Assembly: GCA_021807585.1 (NCBI GenBank)
Contig: JAKBCQ010000243.1
Location: forward strand, 1-5,493
DNA length: 5,493 nucleotides
Reading direction: 5' to 3'
Source of the DNA: Planctomycetota bacterium
GTDB lineage: Bacteria; Planctomycetota; Planctomycetia; Isosphaerales; Isosphaeraceae
In this document: positions 1-4,787 of the stretch, piece by piece
Layout of the letters: each line of letters begins with the position of its first letter
Position numbering within the stretch: the stretch's first letter is position 1
Notes under the pieces: generated by a model
The model's database searches: none
What the model was told of the DNA's origin: nothing
The model's input: the letters and a program-made list of their open reading frames with translations, nothing else
Translations under genes and position numbers: made by a program

Positions 1-2478
1 GATATTATCATTAGATGATACATCAATCGGATCGTCGGTTTTTTTTCCGGAATCGGCGAGATGTTGTTTTTCGAGAAACGCGAGGATCGAGCGGGCTCGA
101 TCGAGGAGCGGAGCGGGGACGCCGGCGAGCTGCGCCACATGGATTCCGTAGCTTTGATCGGCGCCGCCGGGGACGATCCTGTGTAAAAAGACGATCGATC
201 CGTCTTGATCGCCGACCGCGACGTTCGCGTTCCGCAACCTCGATTTCGTTTTCTCGAGATCAACGAGTTCGTGATAATGCGTGGCGAAGAGAGTTCGACA
301 TCCGATCACATCATGAATATGCTCGGTGATCGCCCACGCGAGCGAGATTCCGTCGAACGTGCTGGTGCCGCGACCGATTTCGTCGAGGATCACCAGGCTC
401 CGGTCGGTCGCGTTGTTGAGGATGTTGGCGGTTTCGGTCATCTCGACCATGAACGTGCTTTGGCCGCGCGCCAGTTCGTCGCTCGCGCCGACGCGCGCGA
501 AAAGCCGATCGGCGACTCCCACGCGGGCTCGACGCGCAGGCACAAAACTACCCATTTGCGCCAGCACCACAATGAGCGCTGTCTGGCGAATATATGTGCT
601 TTTCCCGGCCATGTTGGGACCGGTGATGAGGAGGATGTTTCCGTGTTCGGGGTCGAGATTGAGGTCGTTGGGGACGAATCCTCCCGCGGGCATGATCGAA
701 TCGAGTACGGGGTGTCGACCCTGGTCGATTTCGAGGATCGGCTCGGCGGTGAGTTCGGGTCGAACGTAATCGAGCGCGACGGCGAGCTCGGCGAGCGCCG
801 CGAGGGCGTCGACGCGGGCGAGGACCGATCCCGCCTGGACGAGCCTGGGCGCCTCGGCGGCGACTCGATCGCGGAGGGTTGTGAAGAGTTCGAACTCGAG
901 CTCCTTGGCTCGGTCCTCGGCGCGGAGGACGCGGTCTTCGTGTTCTTTAAGCTCTGGGGTGATGTATCGCTCGGCGTTTTTGACGGTCTGTTTGCGGATG
1001 AAATCGGCGGGAACGCGCGACCCCTGAGCGTGTGAAACTTCAATAAAGTAACCAAATACTTTATTGAAGCCGACTTTAAGGTTGTTGATGCCCGTGCGTC
1101 GAATTTGCTCGGTCTGAAATTTGGCGATCCACGATTTTCCGCCGCGTGCCGTGTCGCGGAGTTCGTCGAGGTCGGCGTGAAAGCCGTCTCGGATCAACCC
1201 TCCTTCTTTCAGTTGGAGCGGAGGGTCGTCGACGAGCGTCGCCTCGATCGATTCACGAACTTCGGGGCATAACTCTAAACTTTGATTTAAATCGCGGAGC
1301 AGGCTCGCCGAGCGGTTCTCGATTTTGGCTTTGATCGTAGGCAAGAGCGAGAGCGTGCGCGCGAGCGCGACGAGATCGCGGGGCGACGCTCGTCCCGTTC
1401 CCACGCGGGATGCGAGTCGTTCGAGATCGCTCACGCGGTCGAGCGTTTCGCGGAGGTCGCGACGGAGCTCGGATTCGCGAACGAGTTCGGCGACGGCGTC
1501 GAGCCTCGCCTCGATTGCGTCGAGCCCCGTTAATGGGGAAGTGAGCTGTTCGGCGAGCAGCCTCGACCCCATCGGCGAGCAAGCGCGGTCGATCACCGCG
1601 AGGAGCGAGCCTTCGCGTTTGCCCTCGCGGATCGTCCTCGTGAGCTCGAGGCTGCGCCTTGTCGTTTCGTCAAGCCCAAGAATGCTTTTGCGTTGAAATG
1701 GCGTGAGTCGAACGAGGTGCCCGAGCGACGCGAGCTGCGTTTCGCGCAGGTACGCGATGAGCGCTCCCGCGGCGAGCGTTTCGATCGATTCGTCGTCGAC
1801 TCCAAAGCCTGATAATGTTTTCACTCGAAAATGATCATGGAGCGCGTTGCGGGCCTGATCGGGGAGGAAATCCCACGACGGCCTGACTGTGATCGCGATT
1901 TTCGAGAACGAATCGCGAATCGGTTGCAGCCAGGGCTCGCCGAGGCTCGTCTCGGAGACGATGAGTTCGGCGGGGGTGATGCGAGCGAGTTCGTCGAGCA
2001 GCTCGCGGCGCATGACGCCCGTCAGGGAGAAGAATCCCGTCGAGAGCTCGACCCAAGCGAGTCCGAGCTTGCCGCGCACCTCGACGACCGCGGCGAGGTA
2101 ATTCGACGTTTTGGGGTCGAGGAGGTTGTCGTCGGTGAGGGTTCCGGGGGTGACGATCCGGACGATTTCGCGTTTGACGAGCCCTTTGGCTTCCTTGGGA
2201 TCTTCGACCTGTTCGCAGACCGCGGCGCGAACGCCGAGCTGGACGAGTTTGGCCAGGTATCCTTCGAGCGCGAAGTGGGGGAAGCCCGCCATTGCAACCG
2301 CGTTTTCCCCTTTTTCACGCGAGGTGAGGGTCAGTCCCAGCAAGCTTGAGGCGCGTTCGGCGTCGGCGGCGAACATCTCATAAAAATCCCCCATTCGAAA
2401 CAGCAGAAGCGCCTCGGGGTCGCGCTCTTTGAGCGCCAGATACTGCCGCATCATCGGGGTTTGCGAGACTTCGTTCAT
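1..2478 (-). CDS. mutS: DNA mismatch repair protein MutS (C-terminus cut by window edge)
   Basis: MutS binds base mismatches and small loops as a cytoplasmic dimer and uses ATP to recruit MutL. The frame is open without interruption for 826 codons from the ATG at 2478 to the left edge, so the stop and probably a few dozen C-terminal residues are missing (E. coli MutS is about 850 aa). Visible motifs in order: N-terminal TPMMRQYLALK (residues 7-17); mismatch-reading Phe-X-Glu in GDFYEMF (F32, E34); core/clamp motif TGINNLKVGFNKVFGYFIEV (462-481); Walker A GPNMAGKST (620-628); DELARGQSTFMVEM (667-680); Walker B LVILDEIGRGTSTFDG with D699/E700; FATHYHEL (731-738); and SYGIHVAQLAG from 776. All key residues are present, so the protein should be active. 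The start is fixed by homology of the N-terminus. No Shine-Dalgarno is visible before it; an in-frame GTG at 2493 is the only upstream alternative. A terminator lies 17 nt upstream. The motifs make this MutS1 rather than MutS2. Confidence 0.97.
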   Translation of the reverse strand, partial: MNEVSQTPMMRQYLALKERDPEALLLFRMGDFYEMFAADAERASSLLGLTLTSREKGENAVAMAGFPHFALEGYLAKLVQLGVRAAVCEQVEDPKEAKGLVKREIVRIVTPGTLTDDNLLDPKTSNYLAAVVEVRGKLGLAWVELSTGFFSLTGVMRRELLDELARITPAELIVSETSLGEPWLQPIRDSFSKIAITVRPSWDFLPDQARNALHDHFRVKTLSGFGVDDESIETLAAGALIAYLRETQLASLGHLVRLTPFQRKSILGLDETTRRSLELTRTIREGKREGSLLAVIDRACSPMGSRLLAEQLTSPLTGLDAIEARLDAVAELVRESELRRDLRETLDRVSDLERLASRVGTGRASPRDLVALARTLSLLPTIKAKIENRSASLLRDLNQSLELCPEVRESIEATLVDDPPLQLKEGGLIRDGFHADLDELRDTARGGKSWIAKFQTEQIRRTGINNLKVGFNKVFGYFIEVSHAQGSRVPADFIRKQTVKNAERYITPELKEHEDRVLRAEDRAKELEFELFTTLRDRVAAEAPRLVQAGSVLARVDALAALAELAVALDYVRPELTAEPILEIDQGRHPVLDSIMPAGGFVPNDLNLDPEHGNILLITGPNMAGKSTYIRQTALIVVLAQMGSFVPARRARVGVADRLFARVGASDELARGQSTFMVEMTETANILNNATDRSLVILDEIGRGTSTFDGISLAWAITEHIHDVIGCRTLFATHYHELVDLEKTKSRLRNANVAVGDQDGSIVFLHRIVPGGADQSYGIHVAQLAGVPAPLLDRARSILAFLEKQHLADSGKKTDDPIDVSSNDNI
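1038..1069. repeat. Perfect 13-bp inverted repeat inside mutS
   Basis: The left arm CTTCAATAAAGTA (1038-1050) and right arm TACTTTATTGAAG (1057-1069) are exact reverse complements around a 6-nt spacer (1051-1056). In the mutS mRNA this would form a 13-bp stem with a UUUGGU loop. The arms encode the FNKV and YFIE parts of the invariant MutS motif FNKVFGYFIE. They use AT-rich codons that contrast with the GC-rich surroundings. The repeat is seen directly; any function is unknown. Confidence 0.9.
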
Positions 2479-2495
2479 GACAGAGAGAAGCACTC

Positions 2496-2537
2496 AAAAA
2501 AATAAGGACAGGCGTCGCGCTGGTTCGACGCCCGTCC
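2496..2537 (-). terminator. Rho-independent terminator after the STAS gene
   Basis: On the minus strand, arm GGACGGGCGTCG (2537-2526) pairs with CGACGCCTGTCC (2517-2506) across an 8-nt loop, giving a 12-pair stem. The only non-Watson-Crick pair (2533/2510) is G-U in minus-strand RNA but A-C in plus-strand RNA, which supports minus-strand use. The stem is followed by TTATTTTTTT (2505-2496). It begins 29 nt after the STAS stop codon. Its T-tract ends 17 nt before the mutS ATG, so it probably ends the STAS transcript and shields or attenuates mutS. Confidence 0.85.
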
Positions 2538-2566
2538 ATTTATTGGTTGGAATCCGATCGGCGCGA

Positions 2567-2926
2567 TTAGAACTTATCGAGCGCTTGCTGTTCTTCGTCG
2601 TAGATTTCGAACACCTGATCGAGGCGGGTGATGCGGAAAACCTCAAGGAGATCGGGGTGAATCGAGCAAAGTTTGAGTTTGCCCTTCACCGCGCCGACCT
2701 TCTTTTTAAGGTTGATCAGCTTGCCGAGCGCTGCGCTCGAGAGGAACTGAACGTTGCCGAAATTGAGCAGCAGTTGCTTATGCCCCTCTTTTTCGACAAG
2801 GCTGTAAAGTTGATCGCCGACTTCCTGGATGTTCTCCTCGGTCACGATTTTGGTATCCACGAAGCTGACGACCGTGACTCCGTCGATGTTTTCGAGACGG
2901 AGATGACGGCGGGGAGTTTGCGACAT
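2567..2926 (-). CDS. STAS-domain protein, anti-sigma factor antagonist type
   Basis: This 119-aa protein is a single STAS domain, the fold of SpoIIAA/RsbV. Such proteins sit in the cytoplasm and, when dephosphorylated, bind an anti-sigma or switch kinase and so release its target. Visible features: an N-terminal beta-strand region (GVTVVSFVDTKIV, 16-28), then a helix, strand QLLLNFGNVQFL (51-62), the phosphoacceptor loop FLSSAALGKL (61-70), then KLKLCSIHPDLLEVFRIT (83-100), typical of the second half of the domain. Aligned on the SpoIIAA loop motif DSSGLG, S64 takes the place of the phosphorylated serine, while the usual preceding aspartate is serine (S63). The start is supported by an AGAGGTG ribosome-binding site 7 nt upstream. 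No kinase, phosphatase or sigma gene is in the window, so its partner is unknown. It is followed by a strong terminator and then mutS on the same strand. The family call is firm; the exact pathway is not. Confidence 0.92.
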   Translation of the reverse strand: MSQTPRRHLRLENIDGVTVVSFVDTKIVTEENIQEVGDQLYSLVEKEGHKQLLLNFGNVQFLSSAALGKLINLKKKVGAVKGKLKLCSIHPDLLEVFRITRLDQVFEIYDEEQQALDKF

Positions 2927-2933
2927 CGGAGAA

Positions 2934-2940
2934 CACCTCT
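2934..2940 (-). promoter_or_regulatory. Ribosome-binding site of the STAS gene
   Basis: Minus-strand AGAGGTG (2940 to 2934) lies 7 nt before the ATG at 2926. It is a good Shine-Dalgarno match and supports this start. It contrasts with mutS, which has none visible. Confidence 0.75.
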
Positions 2941-2984
2941 CGGGACGAATTCGTAGAAAAAATCGAGCCGGTCCGGTTCATGAT

Positions 2985-3013
2985 AAGATAGAAAGAGGCG
3001 TATTGAACTCCAA
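2985..3013 (-). promoter_or_regulatory. Candidate promoter for the STAS gene
   Basis: On the minus strand, TTGGAG (3013-3008) and TATCTT (2990-2985) are separated by exactly 17 bp, an arrangement like a housekeeping sigma promoter. The -35 matches 3 of 6 and the -10 matches 4 of 6 consensus bases. It would start transcription near 2978, about 50 nt before the STAS ATG. The match is modest and chance is possible. Confidence 0.3.
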
Positions 3014-3164
3014 CTTGGAATTCACGCTCTTCCTGTCGGAGAAAATCCACCTTATACTGAAGACACGCTCGATTTCAAGTACCCGCCGCGGGAAGGATCC
3101 CCCACCCGCAAGGACGTAACGCCAAGCCTCGCCAACCAAGGACCGTCGGTCTGGAATTCGCGTT

Positions 3165-3189
3165 TGAATCGCCACAACCGGGCGATTCA
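3165..3189. repeat. Perfect 9-bp inverted repeat in the cyanophycinase leader
   Basis: TGAATCGCC (3165-3173) and GGCGATTCA (3181-3189) are exact reverse complements around a 7-nt spacer, followed by TTCGGTTTT. The repeat lies about 60 nt before the cyanophycinase ATG. It could be an operator, a leader hairpin, or a weak terminator or attenuator on the plus strand. The T-run after it is short and interrupted, so a terminator is the less likely reading. Confidence 0.5.
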
Positions 3190-3233
3190 GTTCGGTTTTC
3201 GTCCCGCTTACCGCCGGAAATGCTGTCCCCATC

Positions 3234-3242
3234 GAGGGAGGT
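3234..3242 (+). promoter_or_regulatory. Ribosome-binding site that sets the cyanophycinase start
   Basis: GAGGGAGGT, a near-perfect Shine-Dalgarno, ends 7 nt before the ATG at 3250. It lies inside the 10-codon extension that would be gained from an upstream in-frame ATG at 3220. That upstream ATG has no such site, so 3250 is the better start. Confidence 0.8.
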
Positions 3243-3249
3243 CCGTGAA

Positions 3250-4410
3250 ATGAATTCGCACGACTTCGCCGATTCGAGAGCCGATCGCCTTCGCCTCCTC
3301 GGCCGATCGCTTCGTCGCAAGATCGTCTTCGGTCTGGCTTCGGCCCTTGGTGTCGGGCTTTTCGTTATATCAATATCACATTTAAATGATTCTTGGGCGC
3401 GAGGTAAGCCGGCTCGCGAAACGCACATGATTTCGGCGGCTCATCGCACGAGCTCGGGGGTGCTGGTGATCTGCGGCGGCAAGCTGACGGCGGCGATTCA
3501 GCGACGGTTCGTCGCGCTCGCGGGAGGCCCCGCGGCGCGGCTCGTCGTGATCACGACGGGGCACCAAACCCCCCTCGGCCCGGAAGCGCCCGTCTACGAA
3601 AAACGGTGGGAGAATTTCGACGACGACGTCGCCTCGCTCGATTTTTTCAATGCGCAATCACGTGCCGAAGCCGATGATCCTAAAATCGTCGCTCCGTTCC
3701 GTACCGCGACGGGGGTATGGATCGAAGGGGGCAAGCAATCGATCATCGCCGACCGTTATCTTGGGACGGCGGTCGAACGCAATCTCAAAGAGATCCTCGA
3801 TCGCGGCGGAGTCGTCGGCGGCCATTCCGCGGGCGCCGCGGTGATGTCCAGGGTGATGATCTCGGGCGGACGCGAAAACGCCGGGCTGGCGCGCGGCTTC
3901 GACCTGCTGCCGGGATTCGTCGTCGATCAACATTTTCTTAAACGTAATCGATTTAAACGGCTTCGCGGCGTGCTTAAGAAGTTTCCCGATCTCGTCGGCC
4001 TGGGGATTGACGAGGAAACCGCCGTCGTCATTGAAAATAAACGAATGCATGTTATTGGAGAATCTTACGCGGTCGCGTGCCTCCCCGATTCTTCGACCCG
4101 AGCCGGCGCCGTCGAGTTCATGAAGGAGGGGGATGAAACCGATCTGGCTTCATTACAAACCGCTAAAGACGTCGTCATCACTCACGCCGATAATATCGAT
4201 GCGCTTGAACACATCTCGCCTCCAATCGAAATCGCCGAGATTTTCTCCGACGCGTCCCCCGACGCCGAAGACGACGCCGAGCCGACGCCGATGGGAGCTC
4301 GACCGATCGTCGCCAATCGCCAAGTCGCCGACGCCGATCACCGCGACCCGGCCTTTGATCACCACGACCCCCGCCGTGGGCGTCGCGATATCGGCGCGAC
4401 GCAATATTGA
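3250..4410 (+). CDS. Cyanophycinase-family peptidase (S51), membrane-anchored or exported
   Basis: Cyanophycinases are serine peptidases that cut cyanophycin (multi-L-arginyl-poly-L-aspartate) into beta-Asp-Arg dipeptides. The 386-aa product starts with a basic stretch and one hydrophobic segment (about 25-45), a signal anchor or uncleaved signal, so the enzyme probably acts outside the cytoplasm. The catalytic domain runs from SGVLVICGGKL (69-79), through VVITTGHQ (99-106) and GVWIEGGKQS (155-164), to the nucleophile elbow GGHSAGAAVMS (190-200) with S193. Then come LLPGFVVDQHFLKRNR (219-234; H228 a likely triad histidine) and LGIDEETAVV (251-260; E255 or E256 a likely acidic partner). Family members usually have GGDQ where this has GGKQ. 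After about residue 325 the chain is a low-complexity Asp/Pro/His/Arg tail, probably disordered. No cyanophycin synthetase gene is nearby, so the true substrate may be external cyanophycin or another peptide. The family is clear; the substrate is inferred. Confidence 0.9.
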   Translation: MNSHDFADSRADRLRLLGRSLRRKIVFGLASALGVGLFVISISHLNDSWARGKPARETHMISAAHRTSSGVLVICGGKLTAAIQRRFVALAGGPAARLVVITTGHQTPLGPEAPVYEKRWENFDDDVASLDFFNAQSRAEADDPKIVAPFRTATGVWIEGGKQSIIADRYLGTAVERNLKEILDRGGVVGGHSAGAAVMSRVMISGGRENAGLARGFDLLPGFVVDQHFLKRNRFKRLRGVLKKFPDLVGLGIDEETAVVIENKRMHVIGESYAVACLPDSSTRAGAVEFMKEGDETDLASLQTAKDVVITHADNIDALEHISPPIEIAEIFSDASPDAEDDAEPTPMGARPIVANRQVADADHRDPAFDHHDPRRGRRDIGATQY

Positions 4411-4456
4411 TCATCTCCCCCCGTCGAACCTTCAAACCCGACGGAATTCCATTGTT

Positions 4457-4474
4457 TCGATATATCGATATATA
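4457..4474. repeat. Tandem TCGATATA repeat with internal palindrome
   Basis: Two adjacent copies of TCGATATA (4457-4464 and 4465-4472) sit in the AT-rich island. They create the 14-bp palindrome ATATATCGATATAT (4460-4473). The end of the repeat overlaps TATAGT (4471-4476), a 5-of-6 match to a -10 element without a good -35. It could be a protein-binding site or simply an easily melted AT-rich spacer. Confidence 0.5.
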
Positions 4475-4542
4475 GTTAATTTAATTGTTCTTCGATTCTA
4501 AAACGATGCGCGGCTCGATCTTGGGCGTTCGATCGAATCACG

Positions 4543-4590
4543 TCGTCGAATCGGCTCGACATGCCGGCGGTTCGACGATCGTTTTGTTTT
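4543..4590 (+). terminator. Probable Rho-independent terminator downstream of cyanophycinase
   Basis: TCGTCGAATCG (4543-4553) pairs with CGGTTCGACGA (4568-4578) in 11 pairs including one U-G, over a 14-nt loop. It is followed by TCGTTTTGTTTT (4579-4590). The stem begins about 130 nt after the cyanophycinase stop. The T-tract starts 3 nt after the stem and is interrupted by one G, so it is weaker than the terminator before mutS. The flanks AAAACGAT (4500-4507) and ATCGTTTT (4578-4585) are also complementary and offer a competing long-range pairing. Confidence 0.5.
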
Positions 4591-4787
4591 AATAATTCGT
4601 CGACCGATTTCGTGAGTCGAATCGACGGGATTTCGTTCCCGCCGCGCCGCCAACCATCGCGGCCGGCACGACTCTCATGGCGTGGCGATCCGCCGACCTA
4701 TCTTCCGCCGCGATGATCGCGAGCGTGCTATCGTTTTCTTTGAGAACGTGAGACGGCTCCAGGTTAGAGAATAAGGATCGGTTTTTC

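Larger units (their letters stand above)
2927..3249. other. Divergent intergenic region between STAS and cyanophycinase genes
   Basis: This gap of 323 bp separates the two divergent start codons and must hold the control regions of both genes. It contains the STAS ribosome-binding site and candidate promoter, a TATACT box at 3053-3058 on the plus strand (5 of 6 match to a -10, but only a poor TTCCTG 17 bp upstream), the inverted repeat at 3165-3189, and the cyanophycinase ribosome-binding site. Open frames crossing it on either strand have no recognisable protein features. No RNA gene was recognised. Confidence 0.6.
4411..4787. other. Intergenic region between cyanophycinase and the efflux adaptor
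   Basis: No convincing gene is visible in these 377 bp. Contents in order: a 6-bp inverted repeat CCGTCG/CGACGG (4421-4426 with 4439-4444); an AT-rich island (about 4445-4500) with a tandem repeat and a TATAGT box at 4471-4476; a probable plus-strand terminator ending in T-rich sequence near 4590; three copies of TCGAATC (4533, 4546, 4617); and GC-rich sequence leading to the adaptor ribosome-binding site. A 24-codon ATG frame at 4677-4751 has no ribosome-binding site and is not called. The length of sequence after the terminator suggests that the adaptor gene has its own promoter here, but no clear -35/-10 pair was found. Confidence 0.55.

Noticed and set aside
205..1035. 276-codon plus-strand open frame antisense to mutS
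   Set aside because: It mirrors the mutS reading frame in a GC-rich gene. The translation is rich in Arg/Asp/Glu with no recognisable domain, while the opposite strand encodes a fully conserved MutS ATPase core.
1831..2349. 172-codon plus-strand open frame antisense to the N-terminal part of mutS
   Set aside because: It is an antisense shadow of mutS with no domain features and no ribosome-binding site.
2429..2956. 175-codon plus-strand open frame across the STAS gene
   Set aside because: It is antisense to a clear STAS domain whose start has a good ribosome-binding site, and it runs through the minus-strand terminator.
3220..3249. Upstream ATG giving a 10-residue longer cyanophycinase
   Set aside because: The strong Shine-Dalgarno at 3234-3242 lies inside this extension and is correctly spaced for the ATG at 3250.
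4153..4435. Minus-strand open frames under the cyanophycinase tail
   Set aside because: They are low-complexity Arg/Gly/Val-rich shadows with no ribosome-binding site, lying opposite a sense frame continuous with the catalytic domain.
4677..4751. 24-codon open frame in the gap before the adaptor
   Set aside because: It has no ribosome-binding site and no recognisable signal or conserved feature; this length occurs readily by chance.
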